Origin: Pseudomonadota bacterium
GTDB taxonomy: Bacteria; Pseudomonadota; Alphaproteobacteria; UBA9655
Length of the DNA stretch: 40,769 nucleotides
Direction of reading: 5' to 3'
Assembly: GCA_018242065.1 (NCBI GenBank)
Contig: JAFECQ010000002.1
Location: 1-40,769, forward strand
The notes beneath the pieces were generated by a model that was not told the DNA's origin, did no database searches, and worked only from the letters and a program-made list of their open reading frames with translations. Positions within the stretch are counted from its first letter, which is position 1. The number at the start of each line of letters is the position of its first letter. Position numbers and translations under genes: made by a program. Below, piece by piece: positions 9,020 through 16,104 of this stretch.

Positions 9020-9909
9020 AGACATCTTTATTTAAGAAAATACGCCATCTGTTAGAAGGCCTTATTGCAGGATTCATGTTTGTTCTTTTTTATTATATTT
9101 TGCCTTTTAAAGCATGCGTAGCTTTCTGGGGATGGATTGCACGCACGGTGGGTCCTCGTCTTTCTTTAAGCAAGAGAGCACGCTCAAATTTAAAAAAGTG
9201 TTTTCCAGAGATGCCAAACTCTGAAATTCAGAAAACCATTGTTGAAATGTGGGATAATTTTGGGCGTCTTATGGCTGAATATCTAAAACCTCAAGTCTTT
9301 TGGGACGGGAAAAGTCTTCACAAGATCGAAGTTATTGGAATTGAAAATTTAAAGCAATTTCAAGAAGATGGAAAACCAGGCATCTTGTTTACAGCCCATC
9401 TTGGAAACTGGCAAATGATCTCCTTAGCAGCACAATCTATTGGTTTTGATCTTACTCAAATGTATAGACCTCCAAATAACCCCTGGATGGATGCGCTTAT
9501 GCTAAAATGTCAAAAGGGTACCGTTAAAAACGTTATTACAAAGGGTAGGGGTGGGCCTAAGGAATTTCTTTCTCTTATTAAACGAGGAGATCATGCATTG
9601 CTTCTTGTCGACCAAAAGATGGGTGAAGGTATTGCTGTTCCTTTTTTAGGACATAAAGCGATGACAGCCACTGGAATTGCGAAAATGTATCTTAATCAAA
9701 ACTGTCCTCTATTGCCCGCTCGCTCTGAACGTCTTTATGATTCTCATTTTCGTGTAACTTTCTACCCTCCCATTAAATTTGTATCTCAAGGAGATCAACA
9801 AGAAGATATGTATAATTTACTTCTTGAGATAAATACAATGATCGGGCAGTGGATCACAGAACGTCCGGGGCAATGGCTTTGGCTTCATCGTCGATGGCAT
9901 AACTCATGA
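9016..9909 (+). CDS. lpxL: LpxL/HtrB-type lipid A acyltransferase with an atypical HX4Q motif
   Basis: This is a secondary (lauroyl-type) acyltransferase family protein with an N-terminal membrane helix and 297 residues. LpxL enzymes use an H-X4-D/E dyad. Here the block reads AHLGNWQ with His128 and Gln133, encoded by CAA, where Glu or Asp is expected. The later block VDQKMGEGIAVPFLG (near 198-212) matches the family well, as does the ERPGQWLWLHRRW C-terminus. Family membership is therefore clear, while activity or specificity may differ. It overlaps lpxK and tsaB by 4 bases each. A DUF374 acyltransferase in the same run could supply or share this reaction. Confidence 0.88.
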   Translation: MKTSLFKKIRHLLEGLIAGFMFVLFYYILPFKACVAFWGWIARTVGPRLSLSKRARSNLKKCFPEMPNSEIQKTIVEMWDNFGRLMAEYLKPQVFWDGKSLHKIEVIGIENLKQFQEDGKPGILFTAHLGNWQMISLAAQSIGFDLTQMYRPPNNPWMDALMLKCQKGTVKNVITKGRGGPKEFLSLIKRGDHALLLVDQKMGEGIAVPFLGHKAMTATGIAKMYLNQNCPLLPARSERLYDSHFRVTFYPPIKFVSQGDQQEDMYNLLLEINTMIGQWITERPGQWLWLHRRWHNS

Positions 9910-10538
9910 AACTCTTAGCTATTGACACAACAGGATGGAATTGCTCGGTCGCTCTTTGGAACAATGGACAAGAGTTAGCCTTTCAAGAAAGTCTGTCCGA
10001 ACGAGATCAAGCCAGTCTTTTGCCCAGCCTTGTGGATGAAATACTGAAACACCATAAACTTGATCAAATTATTGTTAACGTTGGTCCAGGATCGTTCACA
10101 GGCATCCGTATAGGACTTTCTTTTGCAAAAGGATTGGCAATGGGACTCGATATTTCCTTAAAAGGAATGGACAGTTTTACATCAACTTATTTAAGTCTTG
10201 AACCATTAGATGATGTTCTTATTTTGATAGATGCCCATCGACAAGATGTTTTTGCTCAACGTTATCTCAAAGGTACGCCTCAAGGCACTCATAGCTTAGA
10301 ACGAAAAGACATTGAAAAAATTCTTTTAGAACCAGCACCTCCCATTCTTTCTGGAAGTGGCGTTCGTCCTTTTCTTGATGGCCTCTCTTACCAAGAGGCA
10401 TCTTCTTCTTGGCGAGGAGCCCAAAAACTCGCCCATGCTTTTTTTAAAGATCCATCTCTAGCTATTGCCCCTCTGCCTTTATATGTAAGAGAAGCTGATA
10501 TCACATGCTCGCCAAAATCTACCCCCTCGTTCCTTTAG
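9906..10538 (+). CDS. tsaB: tRNA threonylcarbamoyladenosine biosynthesis protein TsaB
   Basis: TsaB is the scaffold partner of TsaD in making t6A37 on ANN-decoding tRNAs. The 210-residue protein begins with the ASKHA-fold LLAIDTT motif and contains VGPGSFTGIRIGLSFAKGLA near residues 59-78, the TsaB signature. It overlaps lpxL by 4 bases at its start, and its end overlaps rimI by 34 bases. The tsaB-rimI pairing is common in proteobacteria. Confidence 0.93.
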   Translation: MKLLAIDTTGWNCSVALWNNGQELAFQESLSERDQASLLPSLVDEILKHHKLDQIIVNVGPGSFTGIRIGLSFAKGLAMGLDISLKGMDSFTSTYLSLEPLDDVLILIDAHRQDVFAQRYLKGTPQGTHSLERKDIEKILLEPAPPILSGSGVRPFLDGLSYQEASSSWRGAQKLAHAFFKDPSLAIAPLPLYVREADITCSPKSTPSFL

Positions 10539-10966
10539 TTTTTGAAGACTGTCAAAGCGCAGCCCATCTTCATCAGAAAGTTTTTTTTAAAGGCTGGAAA
10601 GAAAATGACTTTCGAGAGTTTTTGGAGAATCCGCTCATATTTAGTTTAAAAGTCGAGAAAGATCATGAGCTTATCGGATATATAATGTGGAGAGAAGTAA
10701 AAGATGAAGCTGAGCTTCTAACTTTAGTCGTTTCTACTCCTTATCAAAATAAAGGCATAGGAAGCGTTCTTCTAGGCCGATGTATTACCATCCTAAAAGA
10801 GAAACATATTCTGAACGTCTTTCTCGAAGTTGCTGAAGATAATCATGTAGCTAAATCTTTTTATATAAAACACGATTTTATTCTATTAAGTAAGCGACCA
10901 CATTATTATCCGAGGCCAGGAAAAAAAAAGATTTCTGCTTTAAATTTTTTTAAAAAACTTGTATAA
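10505..10966 (+). CDS. rimI: Ribosomal protein S18-alanine N-acetyltransferase (RimI-like GNAT)
   Basis: This is a 153-residue GNAT-family acetyltransferase. The acetyl-CoA binding segment is VVSTPYQNKGIGSVLL, with the Q-x-x-G-x-G core, and the C-terminal part contains EVAEDNHVAKSFYIKHDF, typical of RimI. Assignment to S18 acetylation rests on similarity and on its overlap with tsaB. A paralogous protein N-acetyltransferase is the alternative. The 34-base overlap with tsaB implies coupled translation. Confidence 0.85.
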   Translation: MLAKIYPLVPLVFEDCQSAAHLHQKVFFKGWKENDFREFLENPLIFSLKVEKDHELIGYIMWREVKDEAELLTLVVSTPYQNKGIGSVLLGRCITILKEKHILNVFLEVAEDNHVAKSFYIKHDFILLSKRPHYYPRPGKKKISALNFFKKLV

Positions 10967-10982
10967 GATCTCTCCAAATCTC

Positions 10983-11011
10983 CTTTTTATATTTTTAAAA
11001 AATATAAAAAG
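10983..11011. repeat. Perfect AT-rich inverted repeat upstream of mucR
   Basis: The 14-base arm CTTTTTATATTTTT (10983-10996) is followed by one A and then its exact reverse complement (10998-11011). It lies between rimI and the predicted mucR promoter. Because of its T-rich left arm it might also act as a weak rimI terminator. MucR/Ros proteins prefer AT-rich DNA with TpA steps, so an operator for autoregulation is possible. Confidence 0.6.
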
Positions 11012-11014
11012 ATA

Positions 11015-11043
11015 TTGATTACTTTTTTTAAATGTAATATAGA
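11015..11043 (+). promoter_or_regulatory. predicted mucR promoter
   Basis: TTGATT (11015-11020) and TATAGA (11038-11043) are separated by 17 bases. The start point would fall near 11050, about 30 bases before the chosen mucR start codon. The inverted repeat lies just upstream. The surroundings are very AT-rich, so chance matches are easy. Confidence 0.4.
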
Positions 11044-11078
11044 GAAATAGTTAAACAGAAGAAAAGGTGAAAGATAAG

Positions 11079-11507
11079 ATGATAGATAGAAACCAAAACT
11101 TGGACATGATAGCACTTGTTGCAGATGTTGTAGCTGCTTACGTTTCAAATAATGAAATGGAAGCAAGCGAAATACCAGCATTTGTCCAACAAGTTCATAA
11201 GAGTCTTTGTAATTTAGGATCGAGCCGATCATATTTGCTTCATGATCGCCAAGAGCCTGTTGTACCGATAGAAGAATCTATCCAACCAGATTATATTGTC
11301 TGCTTAGAAGATGGACGTCGTTTAAAGATGTTAAAGCGCCATTTAAAGACAGCTTACAATATGACTCCTGATCAATATCGTGAAAGATGGAACTTAGCAC
11401 CTGATTATCCGATGGTTGCTCCAAATTACGCGAAACGTCGCAGCAGTCTTGCAAAAGATATTGGACTTGGCACACGTCGTGAACGTCGTCAAGAGATCGC
11501 AGCTTAA
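11079..11507 (+). CDS. mucR: MucR/Ros-family transcriptional regulator
   Basis: MucR/Ros proteins are H-NS-like alphaproteobacterial regulators of exopolysaccharide, motility and virulence genes. The 142 residues have the N-terminal helical oligomerisation region and the DNA-binding domain with CLEDGRR, MLKRHLKTAYNMTPDQYRERW and a basic C-terminal tail. Of the four Ros zinc-ligand positions, Cys75 and His88 remain. The second Cys position is Asp78, and Ala92-Tyr93 stand where Ros has its His pair. It may therefore fold without structural zinc, as some family members do. I chose ATG at 11079 with AGGTG upstream. A GTG at 11067 is in frame. A strong terminator follows. Confidence 0.9.
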   Translation: MIDRNQNLDMIALVADVVAAYVSNNEMEASEIPAFVQQVHKSLCNLGSSRSYLLHDRQEPVVPIEESIQPDYIVCLEDGRRLKMLKRHLKTAYNMTPDQYRERWNLAPDYPMVAPNYAKRRSSLAKDIGLGTRRERRQEIAA

Positions 11508-11521
11508 ATAAATATCGTATT

Positions 11522-11560
11522 AAGCACCGATGCTGCTATTCAGAAGCATCGGTGCTTTTT
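11522..11560 (+). terminator. Rho-independent terminator of mucR
   Basis: AAGCACCGATGC (11522-11533) pairs perfectly with 11546-11557, and the stem runs into a T-run at 11556-11560. It is 15 bases past the mucR stop codon and separates it from the fur transcript start region, although fur begins only 14 bases later. Confidence 0.9.
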
Positions 11561-11573
11561 ATTAAAGGCATTT

Positions 11574-12017
11574 ATGAAACTCTCACCTCTAGAAAAGTTA
11601 TGTCGAGAAAAAGGACTGAGAATGACAGAGCAGCGACGTATCATCGTCCGTGTTTTGTCCGAAGCTCAAGATCACCCTGATGTAGATGAGGTATATCAAC
11701 GGGCCAGTAAGATTGATTCTAAAATTAGTCTTGCGACGGTGTATCGGACCTTGCGCTTGTTTGAAGAAGCACATATCTTGGAACGACATGAATTTGGGGA
11801 TGGAAGGTCAAGATATGAAGAAGCTTCTTGCCAACATCATCATCACTTAATTCATATTCAAACAGGTCAGATTATCGAATTTAATGATGACCGCGTTGAG
11901 AATCTGTTAAAAGAAATAGCAGAAAATTTAGATTGCCAACTCGTTGGCCACCGTCTTGATTTATATGGGGTTCCTTTAAAAGGGATAAAAAGAAAAGTAG
12001 AATACTATGATGCCTAA
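11574..12017 (+). CDS. fur: Fur-family metal-dependent transcriptional regulator
   Basis: This is a 147-residue Fur-family repressor responding to iron or, as in several alphaproteobacteria (Mur), manganese. The winged helix includes RMTEQRR and ISLATVYRTLRLFEEA (51-66). Metal-site residues include His34 in HPDVDEVY and the His cluster at 88-91, followed by HLIHIQTGQIIEF. The CxxC structural-zinc motif of E. coli Fur is missing, as in many alphaproteobacterial Fur/Mur proteins. The stop overlaps the following acyltransferase start by 11 bases, so the regulator is probably co-translated with lipid genes. Confidence 0.9.
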   Translation: MKLSPLEKLCREKGLRMTEQRRIIVRVLSEAQDHPDVDEVYQRASKIDSKISLATVYRTLRLFEEAHILERHEFGDGRSRYEEASCQHHHHLIHIQTGQIIEFNDDRVENLLKEIAENLDCQLVGHRLDLYGVPLKGIKRKVEYYDA

Positions 12018-12834
12018 TATTGCGTCTGCACCATTTGATCGTTTTTCAAGAACACTTCCTTTATTAAAGTCGGGTTCTTTAGAAGTACGCCTTGCCCAAT
12101 CAGAAGAAGATATAAAAGCTGCGCAAGAACTTCGATATGAAGTATTTTATGAAGAATGTGGGGCCCAGCCTGACGAAAGAATGGCACTTTTAAAGCGTGA
12201 TGTCTCTCGAATTGATGATTACTGTGATGTACTGCTCGTTATTGATCATTCACGCAACAAAATTGTCGGGACCTATCGTTTTATGCTGAGAGAAGCCGCT
12301 CAACACTATGGGAGCTTCTTCACATCCACTGAGTTTGAGATCAGTAAAATTATAGCTTATCCTGGGCAAATTATGGAATTAGGTCGCTCTTGCGTACATA
12401 AGGATTATCGAACGAAACCCACTATGCAACTTTTATGGAAGGGTATTGGTGCATATATTCAGCTTAATCAAGTCACTGTGTGTTTCGGGTGTGCGAGTCT
12501 GATGGGGACAGATGTATCGAAATACAAACAAGCCTTGTCTTATCTTTATCATTATCATCTCGCTCCTCCGGAACTTAGAACGAAAGCGCTGCCTGCCCAT
12601 TATCAAGATATGAATCTCTTACCAAAAAGCAAGGTTGATCAAAAAGAAGCTATGCAACAACTACCTCCCCTTCTTAAAGGGTACTTACGCGTGGGAGGAT
12701 TCTTCGGCGAAGGTGCTTTTATTGATTTTAGCTTTAATTCCATTGATGTCTGCATTATTGTCAGAAGAGAAACTGTCACCGAGCGATATTCACAAAGATA
12801 CACTCCAACTACGCTTTCTTTTGGGGAAGTATAA
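12007..12834 (+). CDS. OlsB-like GNAT N-acyltransferase
   Basis: This 275-residue protein belongs to the acyl-ACP-dependent N-acyltransferase group that includes OlsB, which makes lyso-ornithine lipid. Family features are LRYEVFYEECGA near residue 43, a central GTYR segment, and ELGRSCVHKDYR near 125 followed by LWKGIGAY. It is followed without a gap by a PlsC-type acyltransferase, the usual OlsA partner class, so ornithine-lipid-like aminolipid synthesis is a reasonable inference. This gene pair between fur and miaB is common in alphaproteobacteria and is often annotated only as hemolysin-like GNAT. The amine substrate is unverified. Confidence 0.78.
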   Translation: MMPNIASAPFDRFSRTLPLLKSGSLEVRLAQSEEDIKAAQELRYEVFYEECGAQPDERMALLKRDVSRIDDYCDVLLVIDHSRNKIVGTYRFMLREAAQHYGSFFTSTEFEISKIIAYPGQIMELGRSCVHKDYRTKPTMQLLWKGIGAYIQLNQVTVCFGCASLMGTDVSKYKQALSYLYHYHLAPPELRTKALPAHYQDMNLLPKSKVDQKEAMQQLPPLLKGYLRVGGFFGEGAFIDFSFNSIDVCIIVRRETVTERYSQRYTPTTLSFGEV

Positions 12835-13628
12835 TGCCTCGCGCATCCGTACTAGCGCTTTGGCGATTTTTTTTAGTTATATTGGTTTTCATAGCCTTTA
12901 CCCCTCTTTATTGGATATTACTAAAAGTGAACCAATCTCTAGGATTTCGCTTTGGACGATTTTATCTCTCTATGTGGCGTAAATGTATTGGCCACCAATT
13001 AATTATTAAAGGTGAATTGTCCAAAATAAAGCCCACTCTCTTCGTTTCAAATCATTCGAGTTACGTGGATATCCTTATTTTAGGGACATTTGTTCCTGCT
13101 CGTTTTGTCGCAAAGCAAGAAGTAGCTAAATGGCCCATTATGGGGTGGCTTGCAACACGTCAAGGAACCATTTATATCGATCGAAATCGAAATGCGATTG
13201 CTGAGGGAACAGATAAATTGCTCGAATATCTCAACAAAGGAGAAAACCTGATTCTTTTTCCTGAAGGTACAACCTCTGATGGATGTCGCGTCCTCCCCTT
13301 CGGAAGCTCTTTTTTTGACATTGCAATGAAAAATAACGTTGTTGTGCAACCCATTACAGTCACCTACGCTGGTTGGAATGGTTTACCGATGCCACGTATC
13401 TTGCGGAAAATGTGTGGATGGTTTAGCCCTGATGTTGACTTGCTAAGTCATCTATGGCGCATCGCTCAATGGGGAACCGTCCAAGTTATTGTAGAACTTC
13501 ATCCTTTATTCAAACCAACTGCTTTTGCCTCACGAAAAGAACTCGCGCAGGCAAGTTTTCAAGTTGTCCAAGAGGGACTTATAGGTGCCTTTGCGCAGCC
13601 TCTTTGTGAACAAAAGAGCTCAGTATGA
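12834..13628 (+). CDS. 1-acyl-sn-glycerol-3-phosphate acyltransferase family protein (PlsC/OlsA-like)
   Basis: This is a 264-residue membrane-associated acyltransferase with an N-terminal hydrophobic helix (about 9-31). The NHSSYVD block supplies the H-X4-D dyad (His74, Asp79), and FPEGTTSDG (142-150) is the phosphate- or acceptor-binding motif. The start shares one base with the end of the OlsB-like gene, and the stop overlaps miaB by 4 bases. It could O-acylate lyso-ornithine lipid (OlsA) or make phosphatidate (PlsC). The neighbouring N-acyltransferase favours the former, without proof. Confidence 0.85.
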   Translation: MPRASVLALWRFFLVILVFIAFTPLYWILLKVNQSLGFRFGRFYLSMWRKCIGHQLIIKGELSKIKPTLFVSNHSSYVDILILGTFVPARFVAKQEVAKWPIMGWLATRQGTIYIDRNRNAIAEGTDKLLEYLNKGENLILFPEGTTSDGCRVLPFGSSFFDIAMKNNVVVQPITVTYAGWNGLPMPRILRKMCGWFSPDVDLLSHLWRIAQWGTVQVIVELHPLFKPTAFASRKELAQASFQVVQEGLIGAFAQPLCEQKSSV

Positions 13629-14980
13629 TTGAAAAACGACTTTATATTAAGACCTATGGCTGCCAGATGAATATGTATGATTCTGGTCGCATGGCTGATA
13701 TTTTAAAGCCCTTGGGTTATTCGCTTATTGAAACGCCAGAAGGAGCTGATTTAGTCATTTTAAATACTTGTCATATTCGTGAAAAAGCAGATGAGAAAGT
13801 ATACTCTGACCTCGGACGCATTCGTCCCTATAAAGACGATAAAATGGTGCTTGCCGTTGCTGGTTGTGTCGCTCAAGCAGAAGGAGCAGAGATTATGCGA
13901 CGCGCTCCTTACGTAGATCTTGTTTTTGGCCCTCAAACTTATCATCGGCTTCCTGAAATGATCGCCAGAGCGCATCGTTCCCAGGATAAAAAAAGTGGCC
14001 CTGGCCGTGGTATATTAGATGTTGAATTTCCTCTTGAATCTAAATTCGATCATCTGCCACAAGAACATACGGGTGTCGGTCCTTCAGCTTTTCTAGCGAT
14101 TCAAGAGGGCTGTGATAAATTTTGTACTTTTTGCGTTGTTCCATATACACGCGGTGCAGAATATTCTCGCCCTGTTCAAGCTATTTATGAGGAAGCCTCT
14201 CGTCTTGTAGATTGTGGCGTAAAGGAAATAACTCTCTTAGGGCAAAACGTCAATGCATATCATGGTGTTCTGGGAGCAAATGAATGTGGCCTTGGCAAGC
14301 TGATGGAGCATCTTTCTTCTATAAAAGGACTTGAAAGACTGAGATACATGACATCTCACCCACGTGACATGGACGAAGAGCTCATGATAGCGCATCGAGA
14401 TGTTCCTCAGGTCATGCCCTTCCTTCATCTACCTATTCAATCTGGATCGAATCAAATTTTAGAAACAATGAATCGCAAGCATACACGGGAACATTATTTA
14501 AAAATTATCGAAAAGCTTCGCACCTATCGCCCCGATATAGCACTTTCATCTGATTTCATCGTTGGTTTTCCAGGAGAGACCGATCAAGATTTTGAGGATA
14601 CTTTAAATCTTGTATCTGAAATTGGCTACGCTCAAGCTTATTCTTTCAAATATAGTCCTCGTCTTGGAACACCTGGTGCAGTTATGGATAACCAAGTTCC
14701 TGAAGACGTAAAATCAGACCGTCTTGAACGACTTCAAGATCTTCTCAACGTTCAACAGCAAACTTTTAATGAGTTATCGGTGGGAAAAACGCTTCCTGTG
14801 TTATTAGATCGCAAAGGCAAAAAAGAAGGGCAACTTTTAGGAAAAACACCTTATCTGCAATCCGTATACGTAGAATCTTCTCCACGTCTATTCGGAGAAT
14901 GCGTAAATGTCACCATTGAAAAGGCTTTTGCAAATAGCGTAACAGGTACTATTCTGACGCAAGAAAGTGTTTTAAAATAA
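13625..14980 (+). CDS. miaB: tRNA-2-methylthio-N6-dimethylallyladenosine synthase
   Basis: This radical-SAM methylthiotransferase adds the 2-methylthio group to i6A37. The 451 residues show the N-terminal MTTase domain with Cys13, Cys49 and Cys81, which bind the auxiliary cluster. The radical-SAM motif CDKFCTFC is at 163-170 (Cys163, 167, 170), and a C-terminal TRAM domain covers about residues 385-445. It ends an overlapping fur, OlsB-like, PlsC-like, miaB run. In many alphaproteobacteria phoH and ybeY follow miaB. Here a tRNA-Lys gene does. Confidence 0.96.
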   Translation: MIEKRLYIKTYGCQMNMYDSGRMADILKPLGYSLIETPEGADLVILNTCHIREKADEKVYSDLGRIRPYKDDKMVLAVAGCVAQAEGAEIMRRAPYVDLVFGPQTYHRLPEMIARAHRSQDKKSGPGRGILDVEFPLESKFDHLPQEHTGVGPSAFLAIQEGCDKFCTFCVVPYTRGAEYSRPVQAIYEEASRLVDCGVKEITLLGQNVNAYHGVLGANECGLGKLMEHLSSIKGLERLRYMTSHPRDMDEELMIAHRDVPQVMPFLHLPIQSGSNQILETMNRKHTREHYLKIIEKLRTYRPDIALSSDFIVGFPGETDQDFEDTLNLVSEIGYAQAYSFKYSPRLGTPGAVMDNQVPEDVKSDRLERLQDLLNVQQQTFNELSVGKTLPVLLDRKGKKEGQLLGKTPYLQSVYVESSPRLFGECVNVTIEKAFANSVTGTILTQESVLK

Positions 14981-15019
14981 ATTTATCAGTTCCTCAACTG
15001 AAATGCTGCATGATAAGGG

Positions 15020-15048
15020 TTGACCTATTTTTAAGATACTTATATGGT
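15020..15048 (+). promoter_or_regulatory. promoter of tRNA-Lys
   Basis: TTGACC (15020-15025) and TATGGT (15043-15048) are 17 bases apart. The predicted start point near 15055 is only about five bases before the mature tRNA 5' end. This is a good consensus match in a 79-base gap after miaB. Confidence 0.65.
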
Positions 15049-15059
15049 TCACCTCATTC

Positions 15060-15135
15060 GGGCGCTTAGCTCAGTCGGTAGAGCATCTGACTTTTAATCA
15101 GAGGGTCGCAGGTTCGAATCCTGCAGCGCCCACCA
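15060..15135 (+). tRNA. tRNA-Lys (anticodon UUU)
   Basis: A full 76-base cloverleaf is present: acceptor GGGCGCT pairs with AGCGCCC, the D-arm is GCTC/GAGC, and the anticodon stem TCTGA/TCAGA encloses loop CTTTTAA with TTT at 15093-15095. The T-arm contains GGTTCGAATCC. The CCA end is encoded. No integrase or duplicated tRNA end is visible nearby. Confidence 0.97.
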
Positions 15136-15225
15136 TCCGCCGTTGCGCGCAAAGCGCGCTATGACGTGATGCCACGCCGTAACTTTAGTGTAGGCGGGCT
15201 ACATAAAGATTGGGGTCTTTCCCAC
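15136..15225 (+). other. GC-rich structured intergenic segment after tRNA-Lys
   Basis: This non-coding stretch is much richer in GC than its surroundings and full of pairing potential. TCCGCC (15136-15141) can pair with GGCGGG (15193-15198). GCGCGC (15145-15150 and 15154-15159) makes a 6-bp hairpin with an AAA loop. CGTG/CACG (15165-15168 and 15173-15176) makes a tetraloop hairpin. AAAGA/TCTTT (15205-15220) makes a fourth. There is no T-run, so it is not a classical terminator. It may be a dispersed palindromic element, a small RNA or a leader of the following SDR gene. Confidence 0.4.
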
Positions 15226-15248
15226 GATGTGATTTTGGATAATCTTAA

Positions 15249-16058
15249 ATGAAACGTGTACAAAACAAAGTGGCTCTCGTTACAGGAGGAGCGGCAGGTA
15301 TCGGTGAATCGATTGCACGACTTTTAGCAAATGAGGGGGCCGTTGTCTTCGTTACAGATATCCTCGATAAGTCGGGAGAATCATTAGCAAAGAGCATTGG
15401 TGAAAAGGCCTGCTATTATCATTTAGATGTCACTCAAGAAAATGAGTGGAAGGATATAATTAATCTAATAAAACGCCAGGTTGGCAAATTGGATATTCTC
15501 GTTAATAATGCAGGCATTATAGGACTCACATCGGACTTCGGACCACAAGATCCAGAACACGTTTCTTTAGAAAGTTGGCACCGGATACATGCAGTCAATC
15601 TGGATGGCGTCTTTTTAGGATGTAAGTATGCCATTCCTTTAATGAAAGAGGGTGGGGGAGCAATTGTCAACATTTCCTCTCGTTCAGGAATTGTTGGTGT
15701 TCCTGGAGCTGCAGCTTATGCATCAAGCAAAGCAGCCGTAAGGAATCATACAAAGACCGTCGCCCTTTATTGTGCTAACCAAGGGTATAATATTCGATGT
15801 AACTCCATTCTTCCAGCGACTATCTTGACTCCTCTATGGAACCCTATGTTGGGATCGACCCCTGAAGCTCGCCAAAAAATGATTGAAAAAATTGAACAAG
15901 ATATTCCCTTAAAGAAGATGGGGGAACCTATGGATGTTGCATATGCTGCCTTATATTTAGCATCGGACGAATCCAAATACGTTACAGGAACTGAACTTAT
16001 TGTTGATGGAGGGATTCTGGCAGGAAGTACCGCTGCTCCAAGATCTCAATCTAAGTAA
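15249..16058 (+). CDS. Short-chain dehydrogenase/reductase (classical SDR)
   Basis: This is a 269-residue NAD(P)-dependent oxidoreductase with a Rossmann fold. The cofactor motif TGGAAGIG is at 12-19. Asp37 at the end of beta-2 suggests NAD preference. NNAG is at 86-89, Ser143/144 in NISSRSG is the catalytic serine region, and Tyr157-x3-Lys161 is the active-site pair. The C-terminus has the usual YVTGTELIVDGG. The substrate cannot be assigned. 3-oxoacyl-ACP reductase, hydroxysteroid or polyol dehydrogenases are all possible. It stands alone, convergent with the AsmA-like gene, and lacks an evident strong Shine-Dalgarno site. Confidence 0.92.
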   Translation: MKRVQNKVALVTGGAAGIGESIARLLANEGAVVFVTDILDKSGESLAKSIGEKACYYHLDVTQENEWKDIINLIKRQVGKLDILVNNAGIIGLTSDFGPQDPEHVSLESWHRIHAVNLDGVFLGCKYAIPLMKEGGGAIVNISSRSGIVGVPGAAAYASSKAAVRNHTKTVALYCANQGYNIRCNSILPATILTPLWNPMLGSTPEARQKMIEKIEQDIPLKKMGEPMDVAYAALYLASDESKYVTGTELIVDGGILAGSTAAPRSQSK

Positions 16059-16104
16059 AGGAATTCGCAGTCAATCAATCTTCTCCAGACTTCAGAAGCG
16101 TATA

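Noticed and set aside
15145-15159. GCGCGC hairpin as an intrinsic terminator of tRNA-Lys
   Set aside because: It is not followed by a T-run. It fits better as part of the larger structured segment.
15060-15250. Integration site of a genomic island at tRNA-Lys
   Set aside because: No integrase, no duplicated tRNA 3' end and no phage or plasmid genes are seen in the window.
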